Assembly (NCBI GenBank): GCA_029378245.1
Contig: JARKIF010000021.1
Location: 496,001-560,000, forward strand
Direction: 5' to 3'
Origin: Roridomyces roridus
Lineage: Eukaryota; Basidiomycota; Agaricomycetes; Agaricales; Mycenaceae
Length of the DNA stretch: 64,000 nt
Shown: positions 10,145 to 19,842 of the stretch, one piece after another
How the letters are laid out: every line of letters starts with the position of its first letter
Numbering within the stretch: position 1 is the stretch's first letter
Program-made: the position numbers and the translations under genes
Notes under the pieces: generated by a model
Databases searched by the model: none
Told to the model about the DNA's origin: nothing
The model's input: the letters and a program-made list of their open reading frames with translations, nothing else

Positions 10145-11737
10145 ATGCACTCCCCCTTCTCCAGCATCCTCCATACGAGCGCCGTGCCTTCACACGCGGA
10201 ATGCCAGCAAATCAAGGACCTCCTTCGCGTTCCACGCCAGGAGATGGCTCGTCTGCAACATCTGATTGACGAGGCGACTCAAAGAAAAGATGAACTCCAA
10301 CACTTCGTGGATGCACACACCGCCCTGTTGTCGTCAGCGCGACGCCTTCCGGACGACATCCTCCGGGAGATCTTCCTCGCATGCCTTTCCCCGACAGGCA
10401 ACCCCGCCTTCTGTACCGACCAGTCGCCTCTACTCGTCTCCCAAATCTCCAGTGCTTGGCGCAGAGTCGCTCTCTCGACACCCCGTCTTTGGGCATCCAT
10501 GCACATCGCGGTGCCAGATCAAAAGAGGCTCGACGGTCTCACAGAACAAATCAGTCTATGGTTATCCAGATCCGGAGCCGTCCCTCTGTCGATCTCGTTA
10601 GCCTTCTCTCAAACGGCCACCTGGACGCCGGATGGACTTTGCGATATATCATCGCTTCTCTCCATTCTTCTCATGGAGTCCCAGCGGTGGCGGAACATCC
10701 ATTTGACAGTGTCGAATGCAGCTGCGAATTTCTTCATCCCTCGACTCATCTCTGCCGACGTCCCTCTGCTGCATTCGATGTCGTTCAGCAATGACGTCCC
10801 TTATAATGCTCGAACGTGGACGCCCGATGTGGACTTTTCACATCCGCCGCTATCGTTCCTGGGGACTGATAGCCTGCGCAGTTTGACTACCTCTGTTTAC
10901 AGCCTCGGTCTACACACACCCGCGGTCGTGTCCTGGTACACTCTAGTTCACCTGAAGTTGGAGGCGGACAGCCACGGGGGTATCTCTTACTCCTCCGCTC
11001 TGCAGGTCTTGTCGCAATGTCACTTCCTCGAGTACTGTGTGATTCCCCTCCACCGGCCCCACCGGGACTCTCCACCCGCAGCCAGCGTCGCACATTTCGC
11101 CCTCCCATATCTCACCGAGTTGTATCTTGGCGTGGCGTTCAACGCATTCGACCAACACACCAAATTCTTCAGTTGCATGTCTCTCCCGGCCCTGCGTTCG
11201 CTGCAATGCAGGGGTAGTGGTATCCGCACCAACGATGGGCGCGTCCTCCGCGAAGCCTTCTTCCCGCAAGACTTATCTACGCTCGAGCATCTCAAGTTCG
11301 AGGTCCCCCGTTTTCCCAAGGCCGTGTTCCTCGACATGCTCCCGGAGATGACGTCCCTGCGGAAGCTGCACATGACGCGCGAGTTGCTGTTGGAACAACC
11401 CGTCGAGGGAGATGATGCGATGCACACGTCCGACCTGCTCGTGCACCTCACCGTCCCTGACTCCGGAGAAGTTGTACTTCCACAGCTTCGACAACTGGAT
11501 CTCGGGACATTCAGAGCTCAGCCTGAATCCCAAATTGTCAACTTCGTTCGATCTAGACGGGCGGGCTCTCGCGTCGGCGTGGCGCGGCTCGAGCGGTTCT
11601 CTGGGAGATTGGATCGATTGTCTGGGATCGAGGTCTTGGAGAAACTCGTGGATGAAGTGGCTGAAGGGTTGGAGATGGAGCTGAGGTATACTGGATTCCC
11701 GCCACCTCGATATTCGCCGATGGAAGGGATCCTGTAG
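10145..11737 (+). CDS. F-box protein with N-terminal coiled coil (paralog 1)
   Basis: A single exon of 530 codons, predicted SCF substrate adaptor. The start at 10145 (MHSPFSSIL) is chosen because the paralog at 14439-16034 starts MDSPFSDIL and has nearly the same length. The frame is open further upstream only from non-ATG codons. Residues about 10-55 form a coiled coil (a run of Glu/Gln/Leu heptads before HFVDAH). The F-box follows (ARRLPDDILREIFLACL near residues 65-80, then SSAWRRVAL and TPRLWASMHI). The remainder is leucine-rich, as in the large agaric F-box family. It stands inside the loop of the inverted duplication and ends only 33 bp before the right arm. Confidence 0.85.
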   Translation: MHSPFSSILHTSAVPSHAECQQIKDLLRVPRQEMARLQHLIDEATQRKDELQHFVDAHTALLSSARRLPDDILREIFLACLSPTGNPAFCTDQSPLLVSQISSAWRRVALSTPRLWASMHIAVPDQKRLDGLTEQISLWLSRSGAVPLSISLAFSQTATWTPDGLCDISSLLSILLMESQRWRNIHLTVSNAAANFFIPRLISADVPLLHSMSFSNDVPYNARTWTPDVDFSHPPLSFLGTDSLRSLTTSVYSLGLHTPAVVSWYTLVHLKLEADSHGGISYSSALQVLSQCHFLEYCVIPLHRPHRDSPPAASVAHFALPYLTELYLGVAFNAFDQHTKFFSCMSLPALRSLQCRGSGIRTNDGRVLREAFFPQDLSTLEHLKFEVPRFPKAVFLDMLPEMTSLRKLHMTRELLLEQPVEGDDAMHTSDLLVHLTVPDSGEVVLPQLRQLDLGTFRAQPESQIVNFVRSRRAGSRVGVARLERFSGRLDRLSGIEVLEKLVDEVAEGLEMELRYTGFPPPRYSPMEGIL

Positions 11738-11985
11738 CCCCGAGTGAAGCTTGAAGAATTTCATTGCGCACACTTTTTCTCGTCTCTCTCTTTTATTTAC
11801 CTTTGTTTTCAACAGGCCGTGAATATTGTTGCTACTGAATCGCGATACGATCACAGAAGACCTGTGAGCTTTGACCACTTCTTCGTTCGAGAAGCTTTGA
11901 CCTTGGTGGTGTGGCACGAGCGAATTGTTCAAGAAAATACCTTTGCGGCCCAAGCGCTGGTCTGTGATGGCCAGTATAAAATACC

Positions 11986-12623
11986 ATGTCTGCTTCGTCT
12001 CTGCCCATCACCATGTCCCGCCGAATCTCGCACCATCAAACCCCTAAGACTTTCGAACTGCCCTCGTTCACCCAATTGCTCTCCGAGGTGAATCAGCTGG
12101 AGCGCATCCCGCTCGGCGATTCCTCTCCCAGTGAGGTGCGTCTTTGTATCTTGTGAAATCCTACTCAGCTTTACTGAATGCCTCGTTCGGATTCAGACTT
12201 CTCCCCTGTCGCACCCTGGGATCCAAATGGACGAGACCCTCCATATCGGGCCCCCGGTATGCTCTGGGTGTTATCTGCACGAGAGTAACGGACGATACAC
12301 ACCCTCGCGGGTTCTATTCACTCCCGTTAATCTCCCCAACTCCGAATCCTCCAACGCACATCCTGTCGGTATTTCCCTGAAAGCCCTGTTCGAGGGCCGG
12401 CGTTGCATGGAATTTCCCAACGCCGTGGTCCTGCCGACACAGCCTCTAGGTTTGTTCTGGCTCAACTTGAACGTGCGTCCGGACTCCGATTCACTTTTCG
12501 CTTTTCCTCCTCTGACATTGGTATTTTGCCTCAGGCCTGCGGGATGCAGTTTTGGGCGTTCTTGATAGAATTCAACAGTTCGGAAGTGTGGGACTGCACT
12601 TACTAAGTTACTCTACACGCTGA
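11986..12623 (+). CDS. Unrecognised agaric protein gene (right-arm copy, intact)
   Basis: Three exons keep frame: 11986-12135, 12197-12449 and 12535-12623, with GT-AG introns of 61 and 85 nt, giving 163 residues. A TATAAAA lies 11 bp before this ATG, so translation may instead start at Met-10 (MSRRISHHQ). The N-terminal part is Ser/Pro-rich and contains LPSFTQLLSEVNQLE. The middle holds a cysteine pair (PPVCSGCYLHE) and a VGISLKALFEGR segment. The C-terminus is a predicted amphipathic helix (LRDAVLGVLDRIQQFG). I do not recognise the family. A mirrored copy with a damaged 5' end lies at 4903-5579. Confidence 0.5.
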
Positions 12624-13071
12624 CTGGTGAACTTGAATGAACACCAACCGCTTCAAACCATCATCGATGAAATATGTTGAGGTCACGGTTGAGGAGTCTT
12701 GGAAGGAGTCCATGCGCTTGAGCGCGTATTGTTCCACTGGTGCCGCGTGCGAGGTTCAAGACTTCAAGTTGAACTTGGCGGTGGAAACTCCGGCCTTGAG
12801 TTGGCCCTCTGAATCTGCAGCCATAGCCTTCATATGAATGAACAAACTTGGTGAGACTCTTCCCAGATGGAGTTCCAGATAGCACTCAGCCAACACTCAG
12901 CAGAATCCAACTGGAGCGGGAATCCAACGCAATTGATGACCACGTCAATCAACAGTCATCACGTCGGAGTCGCGCTCGCTCTGGGCTGCGCTCTCCCGCC
13001 GACTGCCCGCCTACCGCCCATGCCTTTCCCATGTCAATGATGTCACACATCTCAGTCCCTGGCCTTCACGG

Positions 13072-13585
13072 GGAGTCGTGGCGCAATGGCTAGCGTGTTT
13101 GGAGAACGGAGCCTCACATGCAGCCGCGCGCACCACAAATCTACAATCCCATGCCTTTCCTATGTGTCACCTCCCAGTCCCTGGCCTTCAATTGGAGTCG
13201 TGGCGCAATAGCTAGCGTGTTTGGAGAACGAAGCCTCACATGCAGCGGTGCGCTGAATGCCCATTGCAACACGAGACGAATTGGCAGGCGTCGGGCGATG
13301 CCAAGACCAATATCCCAACTCGCCGAATCGAGCCGCTTTACCAAATACGTTTGATGAATGCCGAAGTTGAACACTTCAACAGTCGAAGTCCAACTTCATT
13401 GTTAGAGGACTGTCAGGTTTTGGTCAGGTTCATGTACTTACTTCTCGATAAAGGGGGCAGAATGAGTGTCAACACTTTGGTGTGCTTCACATTGTGAGAC
13501 TGGCAACTGGGTTCTCATGTCCCACCTCTCGCCGGCCACTCCGTGGCCTTCATCGGAGTCGTGGCGCAATGGCTAGCGTGTTTGG
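13072..13585 (+). repeat. Three partial tRNA-Arg 5'-half copies (right arm)
   Basis: Copies at 13072-13102, 13194-13224 (one mismatch) and 13555-13585 precede the intact tRNA at 13700-13783. Each has the same upstream GGCCTTCA flank as the real gene, so the duplicated unit includes the tRNA 5' flank. All continue into AGAA(C/G)G..GCCTCACATGCA rather than the anticodon loop. Confidence 0.75.
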
Positions 13586-13699
13586 AGAAGGGAGCCTCAC
13601 ATGCAACCGCGCGCAACACAAAAGTACTTGAGTACGAATCTACATTCTCATACCTTTCCCATGTCCCACCTCTCCCCGGCCAATCCCCGGCCTTCAATT

Positions 13700-13783
13700 G
13701 GAGTCGTGGCGCAATGGCTAGCGTGTTTGGCTTCGATTGCCCAAACAACCAAAAGGCTGCAGGTTCGAGTCCTGCCGACTTCG
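13700..13783 (+). tRNA. tRNA-Arg (anticodon TCG) with an 11-nt intron
   Basis: A full cloverleaf folds. The acceptor stem GGAGTCG pairs with CGACTTC (one G-U), the D stem is GCGC/GCGT, the anticodon stem TTTGG/CCAAA and the T stem GCAGG/CCTGC with loop TTCGAGT. The anticodon TCG is at 13733-13735. An intron at 13737-13747 interrupts the usual place after base 37, and the variable loop is 5 nt. G73 is at 13783. The first 31 nt are shared with the repeat copies in the inverted arms. Confidence 0.82.
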
Positions 13784-13784
13784 C

Positions 13785-13791
13785 TTTTTTT
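13785..13791 (+). terminator. Pol III terminator of the tRNA
   Basis: A run of seven T starts two bases after the end of the mature tRNA sequence, as expected for RNA polymerase III. Confidence 0.75.
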
Positions 13792-14438
13792 GAAGATCTT
13801 CGTTCCCTCACAAATTTCCCGGGAAACTTCCTGCTTTTCATACCAGTACTTCTGTACAATCACATTACAAAGCCTCAGTGTTTTTCGTCCATTTTCTCAA
13901 TAGACACAAGGCTGCAGGGTTCCAGGTGCTGCCCACTTCGCCTTTTATACTCCCGTGCCTCACAGATTCCATGGCCAACACTTAGAAATGTTACTTCATT
14001 ACGATGCAAACCCCACCGGCGGCGCGAGGCGCCGCCGCCGCCGCGGTGCCGGGTGGCCTTCACGCTCTTTCACACCGACAAGCTGGTTTGGATTTACATC
14101 CATACTAGTAGTGCAAAAGACCCAGATAGATTGTTCGACTTCCATTGCTTCAATAACCAAAGCGCTGCAAACCTGGCTTTTGCTACCCCTCCTCCTGGTT
14201 TGCAGCTTCTTTGGAAGCCAGTTGAACCAGCAAGGAACCACGACTTTCCTTTCATTCATGATACTCGCAGATACCCCTCTGCATAGCTGGAGTTGAGAAT
14301 ATCCAACTACGCAAGGCTGCCAGAAGAAAAAGGTTGCACTTGAACGCGTTGCTCGCACCTAATTTCGACATTTCCGCCGCTTCTTTTCCTCCACAAAACC
14401 CCGTAACATAGATGATCCAACCACAAGAGCTAATGTAA
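13792..14438. other. intergenic with a degenerate tRNA 3' half and a GC-rich hairpin
   Basis: At 13904-13946 a damaged copy of the tRNA 3' half is visible (ACAAGGCTGCAGGGTTCC, then CCCACTTCGCCTTTT). At about 14018-14052 a very GC-rich stretch can fold on itself (GGCGGCGCGAGGCGCCGCC). No gene is recognised. Confidence 0.5.
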
Positions 14439-16034
14439 TTAGACATAATCCTGCGTCCCCTCCAGGGCCGAATACGCAGCCGGCATTTCAAGATACGTGA
14501 GATCAACCTTGAGACCCGCGGCCACCGCCTCCTGGATTTCCGGAACAGCCATGATATCGAGTTGAATCCCTCGTTGAAAGTCGCAAACAACGCGCGAGAG
14601 GGGAGAGTGTAACCGGGACTGGATAAATTGAAGGAGAGTCTCGTCCGGGAGAGCTTGGAATCCCGCCAGTTTGAGCATTTGGAGCTGAGGACACGGCGGC
14701 TGTGGAGTTTCGGCCGTCGGCATGAGATGGATGAGAAAGTTGAGGTCCTGGGTGTGCGGTTCAGATGATATGGAAAGTTCTCGAAGGGCAGGCGTCTCCG
14801 AGAGAATCTCGATGAGGAGCTCCGTAGGTAGGTTACCCAAATCCACGTGCAGGTATTCGAGCATGTGAAGCTCGTTAGGGAAGATCTGCTGACGCGGAAA
14901 AGGTATTTGTCCCGGTCGAATGAGACCTTGAGAGTGGAAGGAGCGGAGAATGGGGAGTGTGAGGTCCTTGAATAGCTGTGTGGCTCCATCCAAAAGCGAG
15001 GTCCGCTCCTCGTTCAAAACGGTGAGCTCGGTGAGGAATGGAAGTGAAATTTGTTGGGGTCGTGAATATGAGATAGAGGCCGCATGGTTGGCCCTGACAA
15101 TGTAGAGCTTGCATGTTTCGAGGAGAGGGCACCGTGATAAGATGCCCAGGGCGATGTCGTTTGTGATCCCTCGACGCAGGTAGCGTAGGATGGACAAGTG
15201 TTTTAAATTTCTCCAGACTATCGGCGCCCGGAGATATATTTCCGACCCCGGAATCGTCAGGCTTTGAAGGTTGTTGGCGCCCAAGAGACGCCACACGGGG
15301 TTAGAGTCCGACTGTATGTTTTGTGGAGCCAGTAGCGCTATTACCGGGTTACGGGGTCGAAATTCGACCGAGAAGGAGCGCAACAGGGGGACGGCCTCCG
15401 GATCGAGCATACAGATGGGGGAGTAGCTCGGGGAGTCCGTGAAGATGAGGTGGATTCTGCTCCATCGGTGACACTCCGCAAGGAGGACCGATAATAGTGG
15501 GGAAATGTCGCAACCCGAGTCTGTGTTGGCATCTGCGAAGGCGGCCTTGGAGAACCCAAGCGATATATTCAACGGAACGGCACCGGATCTGCGCAACCAG
15601 GCGCCGACCTGGTCTGTCAGACGGCTAACCTTCCCCTCGTCCGGGACAGCGATGTGGATTGAGACCCAGAGGCGCGGCGTCTCCAGCGCAATGTGACGCC
15701 ACGCGCTGCAAATCTGGCCCAAAAGCAGAGGTGATTCCTGCCAGGAAATGGCGGGATTCCTGTGTTCCGGCAGTGAAGCCAAGAATACGGCCCGGACGAT
15801 ATCGTCTGGGAGTCTGCGGGCCGGGGACAACAAGGCAAGATGTGCGTCCGTGAAGGAGTGGAGATCGTCCCGCTTTTGGTATGCCACGTAGAGCAGTTTC
15901 TCAAGGCGAGCGATCTCCTGGTCGAGTTGTACTAGCTGCTGGAGAGGGTCCTCCAGAGACTGGCGGATCTGTTGGCACTCTCGATCTGAGGGCACGGTGT
16001 TGGTACGCAGGATGTCACTGAACGGAGAGTCCAT
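14439..16034 (-). CDS. F-box protein with N-terminal coiled coil (paralog 2)
   Basis: A single exon of 531 codons. The start at 16034 (MDSPFSDILRTNTVPS) aligns with the paralog at 10145. A coiled coil spans about residues 15-60, then the F-box follows (ARRLPDDIVRAVFLASL, ICSAWRHIALETPRLWVSIH). The rest is leucine-rich. The two F-box genes face each other across the right inverted arm and the tRNA. The paralogs have diverged strongly outside the F-box, so the duplication is much older than the inverted arms. Confidence 0.85.
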   Translation of the reverse strand: MDSPFSDILRTNTVPSDRECQQIRQSLEDPLQQLVQLDQEIARLEKLLYVAYQKRDDLHSFTDAHLALLSPARRLPDDIVRAVFLASLPEHRNPAISWQESPLLLGQICSAWRHIALETPRLWVSIHIAVPDEGKVSRLTDQVGAWLRRSGAVPLNISLGFSKAAFADANTDSGCDISPLLSVLLAECHRWSRIHLIFTDSPSYSPICMLDPEAVPLLRSFSVEFRPRNPVIALLAPQNIQSDSNPVWRLLGANNLQSLTIPGSEIYLRAPIVWRNLKHLSILRYLRRGITNDIALGILSRCPLLETCKLYIVRANHAASISYSRPQQISLPFLTELTVLNEERTSLLDGATQLFKDLTLPILRSFHSQGLIRPGQIPFPRQQIFPNELHMLEYLHVDLGNLPTELLIEILSETPALRELSISSEPHTQDLNFLIHLMPTAETPQPPCPQLQMLKLAGFQALPDETLLQFIQSRLHSPLSRVVCDFQRGIQLDIMAVPEIQEAVAAGLKVDLTYLEMPAAYSALEGTQDYV

Positions 16035-16358
16035 CTGTCATCGCGGTGAGTGCCGGCCGTTTCTCGATTCAACTGGCTTGCCTTGGGATAGTCTGGATTG
16101 AGGTGCTCACTGCTGGTGAGGGCAAGGTGAGAGAGAAGCGATCAAGGCTGTGCTGACAGTATCTAAGTACATATATACTGTCAGCCTGTCATCTTCGCGT
16201 CATCCATGCATTCAACAGAAGCAGACTTCGAGGCGAATACCGTACTTTTTCCAAGATCCTGCAGTTCACTGCAAACGTCCTCGCAAGGTTTTCAAATTCA
16301 ACTGTGCCTCGTTACAGTTGGCCTCGAGAGATTGATTTTCTACACTTGAGATGCCAGA

Positions 16359-18122
16359 CTAATCTCTCCGGGTACTACTTGACCGGTGGACTTTTTTGTC
16401 CGCCTTCTCCGGCAAATATCTAACCGCAACCCAAAACCCGAGCGCCAAACTGGTGAGGAGCACCCAAATAATCTGACCTCCAAGTATCTGCGTCCGCGCG
16501 CCGATGGCAAAGATGCTGGAAAACACCCCTGGGATGAGGGCGCGCAACGCAGCGGTGAGTGTGAGTGAGATCGCAGTGAGGGTACCCAGGGTGTTGGGTG
16601 CTGGTGCGACATCGTTCACGGCGAGTTGCATGGAGGCTGCGAAATGTTTGTCTTCTACTCGATTCAAGAGAGAAGAAAGACTCACTGTAGCACCAACTAA
16701 CCGACGCCCCACAGATCTGCAAGGCCGGCAGCATAATCCAAAAGGCTTTCGTCCACCCGTTCTTGAGTAAAAGATTCGCGACGGGGTTGAGAGCCATAAA
16801 GATGGGATAAACGTATGTGAAGCGTCGGAAGACGCCGTTTGTGCCCCAGCGTCGCTGTACAAATGGATAAGGGATAAGCCAGATTGCTTGAGAGAGTCCG
16901 GTGAGGCCGAGGAAGAAGGATATTTGGAGAGGGGAGAGGCCAAGGCCGCCCAAATGGACTATTGTAAGTGTGAGCTTCGAATAGATGGATGGAGAGAAGA
17001 ATCTTACCGGAGGTGAACCAGAATAAAGTAATGACTATATGGATTTGTTTGAATTCATCATTCAAGACAAGAAGGATACGGACCTGCGGTGTAACCGAGC
17101 CCGATGAGAGCCAAATGGGAGGACACAAACAGAACGGCAGCGACTCCAGGTGCCTTGAGAACCTCCCAAGTAGACATCGGAGGGGATGCAGAGCCTGAGG
17201 ATTTCCCGTCCTTGGAATTATCCAGAGTCTAGTCCAAGTCAGCCAACTCCGTGAAACGTGGAAGGAAATCCGACCTCTTTGACATAAACAGCACACAAGA
17301 CAGCGGCACTGGCAGCTACACTGCCCGTGACGAGCGTAGGGAGCAGGTATGGGTACACCTCGAAGAGATATATCCGACCGAAAATGGAGGGATAGTTGAT
17401 GGTCGGCTCGGACAGGGAACCGCCTGAGAAGCGTCAGTCAAGGGGACAATGGAGATGGAAACGACCGACCGATTAGCGGTCCCAGGAAAATGCCAATGTT
17501 CCCCGCGAAGGAAAAGAGGCTGAAAGCTTGCGCCTGCGTGGCAGGGGTAGAATTCTCCGTGATCATAGCACGGATCGTCCTGCGTAAAATGAGCACGGAG
17601 CACCAGAAGAAGCACCAAAGACATACACGACAGACCCGGCGAACGCGCCAGCAAGACACCGGAACATGATCATTTGCCAGATGCCTTGGCTCAATCCAAA
17701 CATGGCCGAGGCGACGGACATACCGCAAAGGGAGAATATCAAGACGGGTTTGCGGCCTATGCGATCCGAGACGCGTCCGTAGCCAATCATGACCAGCATT
17801 TGGGTCAAGGAGAAGAGGGATTCCTGCGAAAGGCGTCATGAGCACCACCCACTTGAAACACTGTGAGTGGACGTACAATCAGCCCAGCGTAGAATCCAAC
17901 GTCCGTCTCGGGAATCCCAGCTTGCTCGTTGATCATTTTATTGATAAACGGAAAGATGGAGAAGAAGGCTATGGGGTCGATGAGGCGCGCGTAGCAGAGG
18001 AGCAGAATTTGGCCCATCGGTAGAGGCTTTTCGACGGGCTCGGGTTCGCCATCGGAGCGCCTGTTCTCGGTGTCTACGAGGAGAGGAGTCGTCTCTGAAG
18101 CATCCGCAGCTCGGGGCGACAT
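16359..18122 (-). CDS. MFS transporter, DHA1/multidrug-type (paralog 1)
   Basis: Proton-coupled membrane transporter, substrate unknown. It reads as about eight exons with short introns. The start at 18122 is MSPRAADASETTPLL, an acidic cytoplasmic tail typical of this fungal group. The core begins with LLCYARLIDPIAFFSIFPF. The MFS signature GRVSDRIGRKP lies between helices 2 and 3, followed by MFRCLAGAFAGS. The second half keeps GLSPLQISFFLGL and ends in a basic tail at 16359. Twelve helices are expected. A close paralog with the same exon layout lies at 41322-43037. Exon borders in the middle are approximate. Confidence 0.85.
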
Positions 18123-18688
18123 GGTGGTTTGACCGTGAGGGCGAGTCACATGGGTTTCACAAAAAGGATGATAAATCGTTGATAGATCCGGAAGAGTTTC
18201 GGATAACGCCATACCTTTTGAAATTTTCTGACTCTGAGTCTGAATCTGGACATCTATGCAACGAAATTCGGCTTGGGAAGGATGTGGAGGAGAATGTTCC
18301 TCCGAAGCCACGGAGATTCCCAAGGTTCTCTTGAAACTTGACCAAAACTCGACTCGAGCCTTGCTCGAGCCCAGAACGGTGGACGACGGTGGCAATACTC
18401 ATGTCCAAGAGTCCCATTAATTTCGCGTGGTGCCCATACGCATCTCGTCATCTACAAAAACGTCCAACGTACAGTGCTTTCCAAGAAAAAATGATGCTCT
18501 GCGCGTGTTGGAGTCGGACCAGTGGGAGAGCATGTTTCCCGCCCTGCGATCCCTTGCCACTCGAATGGCACACCAAATCCGTCGGAAGACGAAGCAAACG
18601 TCTACGCCTGGCATCGTCAGCCTAGAGAAAACAGGACAGTGGTATTCACGACGCACCGACGGTCAAACCATACGAGAGAGAACACACC

Positions 18689-19423
18689 TCAAAATCGTAT
18701 GGAGAATGGACCAAGGTCATCGTCAGAATCCTCCACAGGCGCCTCCTGGACCTCTTTGGGTTTGCTCTTGGCCTTCTTCTTCTTGGGACCGCTCGTGTCT
18801 GGGCTCGCAGCGCGCTTCAAAGACGAGGTCTCCCGCCCCGACACCTTCGACTGTGAGGCGTCGCCATCCAACAGATACGCAAGAATGGCAGCCGCCTCGC
18901 TTTGTAGGGTCTCCACGGACTTCGCCGTGGTGTTTTCGGCCAATCCTCTTTCGTACACGACGCGGCGGCTCTGCCTCGCCGAAGACGGGCCACGGTACCA
19001 TGAGATCATGCCTTTGGATTCCGACGGCGTGATGGTCACCCAAAGCGCATAGTTGGGCAGGTGAGGGTGATTCACAATCCATTCAGATTGAGGCCACAAC
19101 CCCCGGGATGAGAGTGGCGCAGCCGTGTCGGACCACCGTTTCCATTTCCCGTCGGCAGTTTTGCCGTACAAGGCGTAGGCGTCGAGTGTAAGATCGAGGT
19201 ACATGTCTCCCGGTATTCCGACGTCGAGATTGGCGCAGGGTGGACCGCGGTCGGAGAACAGGCGATACGGAATTTTGAAACGGCCGTTCGGGAGTGGGGC
19301 AATCTGGTACGGATAGTCGGGAGGCAACTCGACAACGGGGAGGAGCTTGAGTTGGCTGGCGAGTTTGGGTTGAATGCGAGAGACTGGATCCGCGTTGGTG
19401 AGGCAGGGGTGTTCGGAGGACAT
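18689..19423 (-). CDS. Uncharacterised protein with C-terminal nuclear signal
   Basis: A single open frame of 244 codons from the ATG at 19423 (MSSEHPCLTNADPVSR) to 18689. The body is Pro/Tyr-rich and compact. The C-terminus carries a lysine cluster (KKKKAKSKPK near residue 215), suggesting nuclear import, and an acidic DSDDD stretch at the end. I do not recognise the family. The promoter region is occupied by a MITE starting only 33 bp upstream of the start codon, so transcription signals may come from the element. Confidence 0.55.
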   Translation of the reverse strand: MSSEHPCLTNADPVSRIQPKLASQLKLLPVVELPPDYPYQIAPLPNGRFKIPYRLFSDRGPPCANLDVGIPGDMYLDLTLDAYALYGKTADGKWKRWSDTAAPLSSRGLWPQSEWIVNHPHLPNYALWVTITPSESKGMISWYRGPSSARQSRRVVYERGLAENTTAKSVETLQSEAAAILAYLLDGDASQSKVSGRETSSLKRAASPDTSGPKKKKAKSKPKEVQEAPVEDSDDDLGPFSIRF

Positions 19424-19455
19424 GATGGTAAGAAGGAAACAGATTGTCATCACCT

Positions 19456-19736
19456 GATCACGCGCCCAGTGAGAAAGCCGTCTCGGGATATCTTGGGATA
19501 TCTCGTGATATCTTGACAGACTGCCATTTTCCTCTTGGATTTTCTTGAGGCATCTTGCCGCTGCGCAAATTTGATCACATTTTCGAGCATTTTTGACACA
19601 TTTTTGACACATTCTAAGAATCCAAGATATACTGCCAGATTCATAGCGCTGTGTCTCGGGGGGTCTCGGGATATCTTGGAATTTGACCCAAGATATACCA
19701 AGATATCCCGAGACGGCTTTCTCACTGGGGATCACG
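19456..19736. mobile_element. MITE-like element with AT/GATATC-rich inverted ends
   Basis: Inverted ends CCCAGTGAGAAAGCCGTCTC (from 19465) and its complement (to 19729) extend over about 33 bp, followed by repeats of a GATATCTTGG motif. GATCACG flanks both sides (19456-19462 and 19730-19736), suggesting a 7-8 bp target duplication. The CAGTG terminus and that target length fit hAT-type elements. It is too short to code for a transposase. Confidence 0.7.
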
Positions 19737-19842
19737 TTTGACTACATTGTAACATTGTCACAAATCGTACTTTTCCTCTTCCATGCAAACCCAATGCGTC
19801 AAAAAGTCAACCCCAGCCGCCATAATACATATTATGTAGTTA

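Larger units (their letters stand above)
11771..13730 (+). repeat. Right arm of the large inverted duplication
   Basis: Reverse complement of 3796-5733. It begins 33 bp after the F-box stop codon and ends at 13730, exactly at nucleotide 31 of an intact tRNA-Arg gene. The inner 220 bp carry most of the differences between the arms, including a 20-nt insertion near 11945-11965. Confidence 0.9.

Noticed and set aside
9382..10215. 277-codon minus-strand open frame
   Set aside because: No domain, compositional look of chance GC-rich reading, overlaps the promoter and start of the F-box gene, and two alternative frames there are equally open.
14010..14060. GC-rich palindromic stretch as a functional RNA or origin
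   Set aside because: Simple GGC/GCC composition alone explains the folding; no supporting context.
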